Shown here piece by piece: positions 46,640 through 58,522 of a stretch of DNA of 64,000 bases. Within the stretch, counting starts at the first letter, position 1; the number at the start of each line of letters is the position of its first letter. A program made the position numbers and the translations under genes. The stretch is from Bryoerythrophyllum caledonicum (Eukaryota > Streptophyta > Bryopsida > Pottiales > Pottiaceae). The DNA is taken from the NCBI GenBank assembly GCA_963971425.1, contig OZ020520.1, forward strand, positions 4,444,553 to 4,508,552, in the 5' to 3' direction. The notes under the pieces were generated by a model. It did not search any database. It was not told the DNA's origin and saw nothing but the letters and a program-made list of their open reading frames with translations.

Positions 46640-46917
46640 AGAAGAAAAATGGGGAATTTAGCTGGTTAAGGTAATTGTGGAGAATAAATGATTTTTTCCT
46701 CAATTACCCTACCAGGCTAGAAGCTTATCTTAGAGGATCTTTACTGCATCTTGTCACTAGCTCAGGGCTTAGGAGCGTCCACCAGCTGGATTTGCTGCTG
46801 ATTCCAGCAGTCCCCTGACCACGCGAGTGCCAGTCGCTCAGACAAGCCAAGGAATCGAACCCGGACCGGCGAGGAGCAACGAAAAGCTTAGCCAACCGAA
46901 CTAAGCCGCGGTCGATG
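46640..46917 (-). mobile_element. tRNA-derived SINE
   Basis: On the minus strand a polymerase III promoter pair is visible. The A box is GGCTTAGTTCGGTTGGC (46891-46907) and the B box is GGTTCGATTCC (46851-46861), about 30 bp apart. A non-tRNA body follows rather than the 3' half of a cloverleaf, so this is a SINE and not a tRNA gene. The 5' end is near 46917. The 3' end is placed near 46640 with low certainty. No target-site duplication was recognised. Confidence 0.7.
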
Positions 46918-47256
46918 GTAGTACGTGGACTCTAATGATATTTAAGCTATTCTCTAACTCTTCTGTGATCAAAAACTTAAACAGAGTGCTATGGTATTAT
47001 AGTTTGTAGTAGAAATAAGAAATGTTTAGTTTGGGGGTTAGTTTAGAGGGAGAAATATAGTGCCAACTTGTAGTAGAGTTACAGGTTAGGAAATAAAAGT
47101 CAAGCTAGGCTTATGTGGGAAGATTTAGATAAGATTTGGAGGTAAATGGACTTTGGCGTCCAAGGGTGAGTCAAAAGGAAGGCTAGAGAGGTATGGGCTG
47201 ATTTAGGCCCTTGACTTTCCTTCCCTCCTCCCTCGGCCAAAGCCTCCTCCATTTAG
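46918..47256. other. Spacer or LTR-like sequence
   Basis: Nothing is coding here. Together with the TATA box and repeats just downstream it may be the U3 part of an LTR, but no partner LTR lies in the window. Confidence 0.3.
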
Positions 47257-47265
47257 TATAAAAAG
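47257..47265 (+). promoter_or_regulatory. TATA box (TATAAAAAG)
   Basis: A canonical plant TATA box is preceded by a pyrimidine-rich stretch and followed by a noncoding repeat region. No open gene follows within 1 kb, so a retroelement or noncoding transcript promoter is the likeliest meaning. Confidence 0.4.
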
Positions 47266-47329
47266 ACGCTCGGATTTTCTTGTAGGAGAGGTACAGTTTT
47301 GTGAGTTTTGATGTCAGTTTTTAGAGAGA

Positions 47330-47960
47330 TGTAGAACTTTTTAATAGCTTTCGAACAAGCTATCACACGCTCCAATCGGAGTTATGTAGAAGCTGTGGTG
47401 TGGATTTGAATAAAAGAGGGTACTACTGTCATGAATTTTTGACAGCAGTAACTTTGATTTCATGTAGAAACTTATATAGAAAGAATGTGATAGTGGATCT
47501 TTGTACATACAGTGACAATTATATTAGCTTTCTAATGAGCTATCACAAGCTTGAATCCGAGTTGTTATGGAGTCATGGCACTTGAACTATTGAAGGGGTG
47601 TTCTCGGGGAAGCGGTTTTCATTCCACAAGTTTAAAGCAGAGACTTTGATTAACCATAGTTGATTTTGATTAGAGCCAGTAGAGTTGAAACTTTTTTCAC
47701 TTGTTCATCTTGTTGTTAGCTTTTCAAAAAGCTATTACATGTTTATTTTCAAGCTATGGTGCAAGAGTTATGCTAGTTTGAATGGGAAGGGGTCGGCTGC
47801 CTTTATTAATTTAGAGCAGTAACTTTGATTCTTCATAGAAATAGTTGTAAAGATATTTTTGTGTTGAAACTTTGGATATAGAAACCTTACTGTATTAGCT
47901 TTTCAAAAAGCTCTTGCATGTGTTTATATAGTTACTTTAGAAGTAAAAGAGCCCGATTTA
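47330..47960. repeat. Four ~180-bp units with AGCTTTT-AAAAGCT core
   Basis: Near-palindromic cores TAGCTTTCGAACAAGCTA, TAGCTTTCTAATGAGCTA, TAGCTTTTCAAAAAGCTA and TAGCTTTTCAAAAAGCTC occur at about 47345, 47525, 47717 and 47895. Each is followed by TTACA- or ATCACA-like text and preceded by AACTTTGAT and AGAAAC phrases. Spacing is 180-190 bp. Confidence 0.7.
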
Positions 47961-48289
47961 GTGGGAAGGGGTTCAGCTGCCCATGTTTATACAACTTCAT
48001 GTTTGACTACTTGCAAGGGTTTGTCAAGATGAACCAAAACCTCGATTTTCTATGTAGATGAAGACTTTGGTCATCATTGTAGATTAATGGAATTCATATT
48101 TGTGGCATCTTCCTTTTCTTTTTACTGAAACTGGTAGCAGCCAAGAACCCAGCGTTTTCCCAAGGCAAATTCTCTCTCCACGACAACGCTCACGCACAAA
48201 CCCTCGCATGCTCACGCACACGCTTACAAGCAGGGGAAGCCCAGCGAAGAGAGAGGGAGAGAAGAGAAGAAAACTGGAAAACAGCGCGC

Positions 48290-48553
<264 letters not shown>

Positions 48554-48792
48554 GTCACGCCCTAATTCGCACTTGAAATAGTGAACGAATTGGCGGCTCT
48601 TCAACTTTCTCACCTACTTACGAGACCAAACCAAACCAAAATTTAAAGCATCGAGGTAAATGAATGTCCAATTATGTTTAATTTAGAAACTATACCGAAA
48701 TGATGCGATGCTTCAATTTACTTTTCGGTTAATGAATGTTCATGAATTAGAATTAATATGGGACGTTTTCATCCGTCAATTTGATTGTACTT

Positions 48793-49518
48793 CTCGGGGG
48801 GTTCACTCCCTCTAATTTTTTGTATACACGTGCGACAATGCCCTATTTGGAGGAGGGCTATTTACCTTGGAAAGTTCATTAAAAGGCATGGTATTTTTTG
48901 AAGTAAAGGTAAATGTTCGAAATTAAAAGCACCATATTGGTATTTATAATTTTTCCAAACGAGCATTTTAAAATGGGGTATTTTATTTATACGTATTTTT
49001 GCTCACCTCCCATATTTTGTTTCACCACATTTTTGACTTGAACTTGTCTTATTGATGTTTTCTCCCTTTTTATTCCTTGAACTCTCAATATGATTCCTAC
49101 TCCCTTGCTTGCACCTCATTTTGTTTTTGGTTCTTTTAGTCTCATTTTTTTCCTTCTACCCCGTGTTCTGGAATAGACTTAAATTTTTTCCATGTCATTC
49201 TAACCGCAAGACATTCATCCGAGAATTTTCAACGACAATCTCGTATTTTTCATCCATTCCGGAATTTCTAAGAGGATGTAGCTCTTGAGTCTACTAATCA
49301 CCCTTTCTACCCCTTATTTAATATACTATTGTACATCTACTGATTTCCTAAAACTCCAGTTTATTTGCTATGCTATATTATTTATAATGATGTTTCACAA
49401 TTATATGATAGTGTATATTCCATACAATATTTTTCCAAAATTTACGGAAGGTGAATATAATTGACTCTATTTTTTATCGCACGTGGTTCCTACAATTTTT
49501 GCCAGTGAACCCCCCGAG
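48793..49518. mobile_element. 726-bp non-autonomous DNA transposon (MITE)
   Basis: The element begins CTCGGGGGGTTCACT and ends with its exact 15-bp reverse complement. TTGTACTT is duplicated at 48785-48792 and 49519-49526. The interior is AT-rich and noncoding. An 8-bp duplication suits a hAT-type or other 8-bp-duplicating family, though the tip is not a classical hAT CA/TAG start. The perfect tips and duplication suggest a recent insertion. Confidence 0.9.
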
Positions 49519-49526
49519 TTGTACTT

Positions 49527-51479
49527 AGAATGATTTGAAAACTACCAACTTTGGCATACTCTTGCATGATGAAAAAGTTTTCTAAATTAGTTTCTTGGGA
49601 AGTTCATAAAAATTTTACTTGACATAAATGTATTTTAAAAAATTTAATTTTTGAAAACATCGTTAATAATATTAATTTTTCATTACTACTGTATTGTAAA
49701 TTTTAAAGCCAAATATTTTTTAAATGGAAACTTTGTAAACATTTTTTATAGTCATTGTTCATCAAAGTAGGACTCTTTGAGTGGATCTAGATAAAACTAC
49801 ATTAATATGTCTTTTTATGTTTTGATATGTGTCAATTTCATGATGTTAATTGTATGTTTGTAATCAGTTATGATTATAAAGACATTGCACTAGATTTTTC
49901 AAAGTCGTCCACAAGTTCCTTTTCAAATTTAAAGTTGCAATTGTCAATTAACAATTTCTTAGAACCTATAATATACAATACAAACATACCGAACCAATTA
50001 AATTTTATTTTAGTCATTCTTAAAGAAAACTACATGTATTTGATTTACTATAGTTTTATATAAGCAATCCTAAGAAACACAATAAGACTTGAGTCACAAG
50101 ATAAAAAGACATAAAGAAGTACAGACACCATGATCCGTGAATAGTTTTCAAATGCACATCATATTTAAAACTTATGAATATTTATTTAAGTCTAATCTTT
50201 TTAATCTTGGTTAAGTTTGTTTGAGTTATATACTGTAGAAGAGGTTTACATTCCCATTATTTTTTTCTATTTTAAGCCTCTTTGAGATGAATATTCTATG
50301 TATTAATGTTGAAATGAATGGAAAGTTAAAGAATTATAAATTATGTTTGAAGACTTCGACATAATTTTCATATAGTTTCTTCAAAAATTGTTATTTAACG
50401 CACACTTGTTACGATTTTGCAGTGTCTCCATTATTTGTGATTGATTAAGCATTTAGCATTTGTACTTTGATGACTCTGATTTACTTCAAGTAAGTTTTAA
50501 TGTCAACTATCTCTTGGCTTATCTACCTTTGTAGAACCACTTAACGTATTCAAAATACTTCAATATTACTAAACAGTTATAAAAGTTCCTGGTCAATTTC
50601 ACACCAAAATCGCTTCTAAACTGTTGATTATAGTGCAATGAGTAACGAAGGAAACAAATACTTGTATTTCCTAATTTTACTGTATGATTTTAAAAAATCA
50701 TTACCAAATACTGATCTTACAAAACTTCATTGACATTGACCGCATGGATTGAAAGATTTCTTCTCTACATTCTGTGCAATCTGTTTTTTTTAGTTTGAGT
50801 GGGATCTCCACAATGGCTGTAGAGGCCAGGGAGCTGTAGCACTTCTGGCTTTCTCCTCAATCCAAACGAAACTAAATTTTTGCCAGAAATATTCATTTCA
50901 GAGATTTCATCTCTATAAACATAGATTTGTACATCCTTTTTGGCGAAAAGATGGAGTACCCGTTGTTCATTCGTGGCAATATGGCGACATGGCAACGACC
51001 ATTGATGGAATTCTGGCGATGTGTAATCTCAAATTTTCATTTTTCTTCGGAATATTTCATTTTAAGAATTTTTTTCCCCCTATTGGTTATTTTACGCCAA
51101 AAAAAAAGGCTGATTCAATGGATCAACAAAGTTCTTTGACTTCTGTTGTTGTTAAATATTTGCACTATTAATGGGATTCTAAATGCATTACCATCATGTT
51201 AAGCATGATTCTAGTTCCTCATTATGTGTGAATAATCTAAATGTCAACAGAAAGTTCTATGAAGAATTTGGAGCTGCGCGGAGTCTATATTTTTTACTTT
51301 TAGTAGTAATCACTTTTGAACCACAAATCCAAGAAACATAATAAAAACACCTCAACAAACCTGTGACTAAGGAAAATAGAGTATAAAAGTTTAAGAAAAA
51401 ATATAGTTTTTTTGAATCACAAGAAATTTCCAAAACTCAAGAAATCCCCTTCTAGAGTGATTTTTCACCACTCTAAGAA
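49527..51479. other. AT-rich intergenic DNA with one dispersed repeat
   Basis: No supported gene. Positions ~50585-50760 resemble ~63730-63895 in the same orientation (TAGTGCAATGA, then GACCGCAYGGATTGAAAGAT), marking a dispersed repeat family. Confidence 0.4.
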
Positions 51480-52770
51480 AACACCTAGGTATACGCACAC
51501 CTCATAGGATTCGTTAAGGGGATAGTCATACGCCTATTTTTAAGTAATTAAAGCTTAGTTGTGTACTTAAAGCTATCGTTTTGGTTAATTCTTAAGGTTA
51601 TCTATCTATATTTTAGGTAATTAGGGCAGTTAGCAGCACTATTAAGGGATCCACCCACAAAGTATAATCCCAAAGGATCTCTCGTGCCTTAAGAAGAAAC
51701 ATTAGTCCTTTTCAGTTGGTGCTTATGCCACTAACTCTTAAACATATACCACACTCGGCTAATGGATGATCCCATTAAATCTCATTGCATTGGTTCGTGA
51801 ATGAAGGCTTTTAATAATTCAAAGTCTTACCTTAGGCAAATCGTTTCACTTTTTGCGTCAGTCCACTCAATCCACGTGATCACGTTCTTAATACAAGGGT
51901 TGGTCTTAAGGAATCCACATACAAGTTAACTTAAGTCTTAATAAATCCACCTCTTAAGTCTCCACTTAAGTCCACTCATCCACAATTAACCCTTTAAGAA
52001 TATGGTATTCTATAATTTCTTGTACCACTTAGTATTTAAAATATTTGACTCTTACTGAAGACCTCACTCATGGTTGACTCCATGTTCTTAAGGACACAAC
52101 CTTTCGTCTTTTGGTTCTTAAGCACTTTACACTCTTACTTATGACTGATCCCTTAAGAACCCGATCAGTTTAGACCACGAAGTCTTTAAACTGTGTTCTT
52201 AAGTTTCTGACTTAAGACTACCATTATAGCAGGGAGTGCATCTCACTGAATACAAATGATATCCCATGTTGTCGCCCATACAACCTTTAAGTCCTAGCCC
52301 TTAAACTTAAAGGTCACTTCATACTTATTAAGGTCTTCATCTTCATAAGCTTATGTTATCCAAACTAGGACTTAAGATTCTTAAGTTTCCATGCTCTTTC
52401 TTAAGTCTTCCTTTAGGATTTGTTCCTTACTTACTCTCTTATGATAGATTATTTTAAATACTCACAACTTAGCCTACCTTGAAGAATCCCTCCCGTTAAG
52501 GCTAGACTTAATGCTACATTTATGTATGCATATGACATTCTTAAGAATGCATCAAGTTATGCCACTCTTGATGTTTATTGCATAAATTGCATCAACATGA
52601 ATAAGAACTGTTGGAGTTCTTATTTATAAAATTGATACATTTTAGAGTCTCAAATGAGTGACTTTGAACTTGATAGTAGTAGGAATCAAAGTCTCAAGCT
52701 TATTGAAATGTCTCAATTTAACAAATATGGACCACTCATATTCTTAAGATACTCGAGTTATGCTCACTCA
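51480..52770. repeat. CTTAAG-rich region
   Basis: The palindromic hexamer CTTAAG occurs about 15 times in 1.3 kb, many times as TTCTTAAG or ACTTAAGTC, with extra TTAAGG variants. This is far above what an AT-rich region of this size would give by chance. No coding frame is credible apart from a short unrecognised one at 52654-52923, which I do not call. Confidence 0.6.
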
Positions 52771-54330
52771 CACTTGAGATCCTATGAAGTACTTATGGCC
52801 CACACTCCACATGCATTAAGTTACTTAATTTCTATCATCTCCATTAATCTTCACACTCATGATCCATGCTTCAACACACATAAGGTTACAGACACAACCT
52901 TAGTAGTTTGGGTATTTCCCTAACTTATTCCATGAAGAATAAATATACAATGCATTCATCCCTCGGAATTTTATCCACAATTAATACCTAATGTATGCAC
53001 TTGCATTTAGAAAACACAATGCCAAACTTATTCAATGAAGATCACATATTATTGTAATTATACATATAACTCAAGTCACACAAAAGACTCTACATATGCA
53101 AATTCAATCATTTATATATATTAATAAATACTCTTACAACATTAAAAGTCATCAACTTTCACGTAAAGCTAGGGCTCACTCCAATCTTCCTTTGGCAAGG
53201 AATTGCTATGGTAATGGCTAAGAATGCTACAAATTCAAGCTAGTCATTCTACTCAACATCCAAGAGGTACACTTCTTGGGAAAAGGTTTTCCCTATCATT
53301 AACCAATAAGATTAATTCCACTAAATCTTCACATCTCTTCATATCTAATCAATGTGAAAAGGTACAGTCTACCCAAAGGATGCGAGTTCAACCCTTTTCC
53401 CATTATTCCCAAATTCTTGGATATGAATAGGTACTTTTTAATTAAATAACTACTTAGTGTAAACTTCATCATTAATTATTTAGTTATCCATACATCTACA
53501 ACCCTTTTTACACTTAATTTTCGGAAAAGAGCATTTTTTGTCATTTTGGCTCTACACTCCTCCAAGGAGATTTTGGTCTTTCGGGGTTAAGTATAGATTT
53601 CCTACAAGAGCTAGAACAAGCTACAAAGTGTAATTTCATCTAATATTTTATAAAAACATTTCATTATAGTTTTTATAAAAGTATTATGAAATATATATTT
53701 TTTTAAAATTGGAATGAGTTAACAACAATTGGTTGTGTTTAAAATCAAGTTTATAACAATATGATATTTAGGATTATTGATATCATTTTATAGTTTTCTT
53801 TCTTCCAATTTTCTTATAATTTTCCTTACAATCTAATTTAAGGTTCGACTTATTTTCAAAGTTTGTGAACAAAATTAATCATTTTTCCTCTTCTTCGTCA
53901 ACTTTTAAGAACAAATATGTGTGTGACATAAGTCCAGTGGACATGGACTTAGTGGTGGATCAAACAAACACTTTATTCACGCCGGCCCTTCGAACAAGAG
54001 TTCTTCTTTTTCTTGTGTGTGACATAAAACATTTATCATCCTACTTAAAAACCAGGGTTGTCTATCGTGACATTGTGACAGTGACGTGCCGTCATGACGT
54101 GACATGTCGTGACGGACCCTCTCGTCACGACACAATAGAGTCAACCTAGGGTCAAAGCTGAACTTTAACCCTATGTATGGTACATATGTTACCTTGGCGT
54201 CGACGTGGCCGTCCTATGTGGCATTGACATCCTACGTGTCTCTCACCACTTTTACCCTTTGCTGTGTTGTATTAACCTTTGAGTGAAAATCAATTAAGTT
54301 GGGGGGTTTTTCAGAGGGAGTAGTTTAGGA
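52771..54330. other. AT-rich intergenic DNA
   Basis: No gene was recognised. A short cluster of GTGAC/GTCAC words with imperfect palindromes (GTCATGACGTGACATGTCG) lies at 54065-54131. Confidence 0.35.
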
Positions 54331-55148
54331 GCGGACTGCACGCGGACATGCGATGACCGTCCGCGGACATGCCGCGGACTGCGTGCGGACACTGCCGCAA
54401 ACTGGCTGCGGATATGCAGCGGACTGAACTTGGACCCGTGGACTGAGTGCAGACCTGCGGACTGCCTACGGATACGCAGCGGGCTGGATATGTACCCGCG
54501 GACTGGCTGCAAACGCTGCTGCGGACTGGCTGCGGACACTACCGCAGACTGGCCGCGGATACGTAGCGGACTGGATGTGGACCCGCCGACTGGCTGCAGA
54601 TACGCAGCGGACTGGATGGGAACCCGCGGACTGGCTGCGGACTAGCTGCAGACTGGCTGCAGACGCTGCCGCGGACTGATCGCGGACTGGCCGCGGATAC
54701 GTAGCGGACTGGATGTGGACCCGCGGACTGGCTGCGGATACGCAGCGGACTGGATGGGGACCCGCGGATTGGCTGCGGACGCTGCTGCGGACTGGCTGCC
54801 GCGGACTGATCGCGGACTGGCCGCGGACACTGCCGCGGATACGTAGCGGGCTGGATGTGGACCCGCGGACTGGCTGCGGACGCTGCCGCAGACTGATCGC
54901 GGACTGGTCGCGGACACCGCCACGGATACGTAGCGGACTGGATGTGGACCCGCGGACTGGCTGCGGATACGCAGCGGACTGGATGGGGACCCGCGGATTG
55001 AGTGCAGACCCGCGGACTGGCTGCGGACGTTGCTGCTGACGCTGCTGCGGACTGATCGCGGACTGGCCGCGGACACTGCCGCGGACTAGCTGCGGACACT
55101 TCTGCGGACTGATCGCGGTCACGGCCGCGGACTGATCGCGGACTCGCA
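54331..55148. repeat. GC-rich array 1, unit CCGCGGACTG
   Basis: About 800 bp of GCGGACTGG-CTGCGGACGCTG-CCGCGGACTGATCGCGGACTGG phrases, interrupted by GGATACGCAGCGGACTGGAT and GGACCCG. It lies just 3' of the kinase gene. All long frames in it encode the same SPRPVRG/RTGCG-like repeat and are artefacts. Confidence 0.95.
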
Positions 55149-55453
55149 CCGGCCTAGGTGTGGGGGTGCCAATGCAACGCGGATTGAGAGTGGGGGAGCG
55201 CGGATATGGTAGTTAGGATATTTTTTAATTACGTTATTCCATTTTTATTTCTGAAGATACAAAGGGCGGATTGGGAGACCAATTCAAAACAATTTGTACA
55301 AAATTGTTCTTCATTCAAAATTATAGGGAAGTCCAAAAAGGCATTCTCTTCTTGCAAATAACCGAATACAAATTAGACAACACTTCACAACATAGAGAAG
55401 ATGCTACATACCCTACAGTATCTAAGGACTATGAAATCACAATATACTATATA
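55149..55453. other. Kinase-gene 3' flank
   Basis: AT-rich sequence between array 1 and the stop codon of the kinase gene; it probably includes its 3' UTR. Confidence 0.35.
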
Positions 55454-57406
55454 CTACTCATTGCGGAAGAAATCCCATAGTGTAGCTAGGTTGTAGGGCG
55501 GTCCTTTCAACAAGTCTACTACATGCGTGACGGTTGATCTCTCTAGTGGATCGGGTTTCAACAACTCGTCCATGGCTTGCTCAAATCGCTTGGACAATGA
55601 ACTCGGATCTTTGTTCTTTTGGAACAAGCTTGAAGAGCAATCGCGGTTGTAGATCCTCCTTGCCAAGTACCCCAGTGCATACGCCTCAGATCTATGGTTG
55701 TGTTTATGCTTTATTCCCATTCTCCTCGGTGACGTTGGTGTTCCGGGCTTCCCATATACATAGAATAGCTCGGGGGCAGCATGACGATACTTAGCTCGGA
55801 AAGCACCGAGCTCTGTACTAGAAGGTCGACCGTAGTTTGACATCTTGTCTTCGCCGTCCCATGATGCCATTCCCCAATCACACACCCCGATGTACACTAC
55901 ATCTTTTTTCTCTTGCAGAAAATGAAGCATAACATTGTTGGGGCTCAAGTCGTTGTGCAAAATGCGCTGGGAATGTATCACATCCATGATGCACAGTAGT
56001 GCCCATGCTAAATAGGCCCGATTTTTACGATACATGCATAGTTCCATACGAGCCTCAAGGTCGATTCCAGCTGTTTTAAGAATATCATCTTTGTGTTCCT
56101 CCTCATATTTTGAATCGATCCTCCAAATAGATGCTAGTGAGCCACCGTTCCACCATAGAGTATACGACTCGTATGTTCTTCTATCCAGGTACTGGATTTT
56201 GATAACCCCTGCATGGTCCACTGGACATGCTAACGCCTCAATTGAACGTTTCTCCCGGTTTTTTTCACGACTATCCTCCTTCATTGTTTTCCCCGCAAAC
56301 TCCATGTGTGTTGGAATGCAACTTACACCGTCAATACTCACACGACGGACAACTCCAAAGCCTCCTTCATAATTTATAGTATCCAACGCCTTTACCTCCG
56401 CATGCATTGGAAGCCACACTACACCTTCACGACCTCTACTCGCAACCCGCGCAACCAAATCTTGATCAATCCAAGGAATAGCGAGGTTAGTTCTCCCTTT
56501 CGGCTTGATTGCTTCTACCCCCTCTTTGAGTCTCTCAAACAATAACTTCACTTCCATTGCTTGTTCGCTTACATCTTCCTTGTAATAGACATCCCAAATA
56601 GTCTTCACGGGGTTGTGAATAGCTTGTTTGGCAAACAAGCTGGGCCATGTATCCATTGAATGTGTCAATTTATCTTTGCGAAAATTTACTTCATTGGCAA
56701 TATTTTGGATAATGAGTATCAATCTTGCCTCCATAGCTTCTAGTCCTGTAGCGCCGTTACACAAGTACCGTTTCTCCAACTTGGATAGACCTTTCTCTAT
56801 CATCCAAAATAATATATCTGCTACAACCCTGAACTTAAATTCCTTGCTCATTGCATCCAAATGGCTTGTCCTTGCTCTTTTCTTGTAGGGCTCTGAGTCC
56901 TCTGAAAAAGCTGGCCGTTTACCCCGCCCTCGTCCCGCTCCAACTGAAGGTTCGCTTGGAACCAAGGAATTTGTTGCAGATGGTACCTCATCATGTTGAA
57001 CAGCCCTTAGTGATGGCTCTCCTACTACGGGCTCACCACTTGATCCGCCTGAACTACGAGCTCCCGGGTGTCGAAATCTGCTCAAACTTTGAGATCCTCG
57101 TGACCGCCCTCCTTCAGTGGTCCCCCGCGCTGATCCTCGTGGAACCCCTCGAGATCCTACTGCGCCTCGTGAATGTGATTGCGACCCACGAGAATTATTT
57201 CATCCAAGTGCATGAAATTCTTGGTGCAGTTCTTCCATGCCGTGCCTGCGACCCTTGTCACTTCGCCCACTTCCACTACCATGTCCTCTCGCCAACATAC
57301 CACCACTCACACGATCGGCTGCAGCAGTGGTTGATTGAATTTCCACCTGATGAACCTCGTGGAGTTGCATGTCTGCATCTTGATAATGCACCCTGCTATC
57401 CGCCAT
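55454..57406 (-). CDS. Divergent protein kinase (one in-frame TGA near the start)
   Basis: ATG 57406 begins a frame that meets TGA at 57200-57202 and then continues without a stop to 55454; the kinase part alone is ~543 codons from 57085. After an RG/SRG-rich low-complexity segment and a helical ~150-residue region, a kinase domain covers roughly codons 240-520 counted from 57085. It shows glycine loop EGGFGVVRRV, AGK lysine, HNDLSPNNV in place of HRDLKPxN, CDWG in place of DFG, AAPEL for the APE segment, and EAYALG. The catalytic and metal-binding aspartates are present, so activity is possible, but the family is divergent and its substrate unknown. The TGA is one C-to-T step from CGA; the locus may be a young pseudogene or may start downstream of the TGA. 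GC-rich arrays lie on both sides. Confidence 0.7.
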
Positions 57407-57627
57407 TCCTGTAAAGTAGTTAACCGGTCACTTAAACCGGTCACTTAAAGTGCAGTGCGAAAGTGAGTGAGTCTGGAAAAAAATGACAAGGGTTACCCCC
57501 GCATTCGTCTTTCCCAACTCCTATACCCTCGAAACCCGTGCAATGGTGCTCGCGCAACAAGGTCTCGGGTTCCTATTGGGCAAGGAAATGGAGGGAAAAA
57601 AGTGAGGACGTCAATGGCCTATCCGCC

Positions 57628-57635
57628 TTTATATA
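57628..57635 (-). promoter_or_regulatory. TATA box of the kinase gene
   Basis: The minus strand reads TATATAAA, about 225 bp before the ATG at 57406 and directly downstream (in gene direction) of GC-rich array 2. Confidence 0.6.
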
Positions 57636-57698
57636 GGCTGCAAGGGGTCGGGAACATTGCGGATAGGGTTGGGAACCTGGAGAACCGCGCGGTCGGGG

Positions 57699-58120
57699 AG
57701 CGGACAGGCCGCGAACTGGAAGCGGACGGGGCGCGGACTGGACGTGGACAGGGCGCGGACTGGACGCGGACGGGGCGCGGATTTGGTTGGAAGAGCCCGC
57801 GGACTGGCAGCGGATTGCCCGCGGACTGGCCGCGGACTTGCCCGCGGACTGCCCGCGGACGGGGCGCGGATTGGGTTGGAAGAGCCCGCGGACTGGCAAC
57901 CGATTGCCCGCGGACTGACCGCGGACTTGCCCGCGGACTGGCAGCGGATTGCCCGCGGACTGCCCGCGGACAGGGCGCGGATTGGGTTGGAAGAGCCCGC
58001 GGACTGGCAACCGATTGCCCGCGGACTGACCGCGGACTGGCAGCGGATTGCCCGCGGACTGGTAGCGGACTGCCCGCGGACTGGCCCCCAGAGACCGCGG
58101 ACTGCCCGCGGCCTGTCTGC
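57699..58120. repeat. GC-rich array 2, unit CCGCGGACTG
   Basis: About 420 bp of GCGGACTGGCAGCGGATTGC, CCGCGGACTGACCGCGGAC and GGGCGCGGATTGGGTTGGAA phrases. A ~115-bp higher-order unit (GAAGAGCCCGCGGACTGGCA...) repeats three to four times. It sits immediately upstream of the kinase promoter. Confidence 0.95.
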
Positions 58121-58522
58121 TGAATGGGCGTCGTTTTTCTCCTTTGAATTGTTCTTTGCAACTGCCGTTGCTGTAGGGGTGGGGTTTGGGGGAAACAACA
58201 AGGTCGCCGTGTAACTACAAGTTTTGGCAATGTGAGAACGGTAATGTCCAAATTTGAACCTCGATATAAATGCATTCAAAATGGGTAAAAAATATCCCGT
58301 TGTGTACAACTCACTGTGAATTCCATGTTCGTAATGTCAAAGATAACAACATGAGAGCTTTGGTTACACTAATTCAATCGGGAAATTAGACTTGGTGATA
58401 GTTTACTGAATCTTTAATCCTTCACTTCCACAAATTAATGTGGTGCTCTAAGCTCTTGCAGCATCTCTTGCATGAACATTACTCCGCGTTCAATATCCAT
58501 GACGTCCATGGCCTTGCCGATA
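58121..58522. other. Spacer between array 2 and the RING gene
   Basis: No gene recognised; it probably contains the 3' UTR of the RING gene. Confidence 0.35.

Noticed and set aside
46840..46917. Functional tRNA gene
   Set aside because: Only A and B boxes match; the sequence after the B box does not complete a cloverleaf, so a SINE head is the better reading.
54466..55149. Long frames of 100-230 codons in the GC-rich arrays (also 57573-58309 and 61042-61736)
   Set aside because: All frames of the CCGCGGACTG repeat stay open because the repeat lacks stops; products are compositional repeats.
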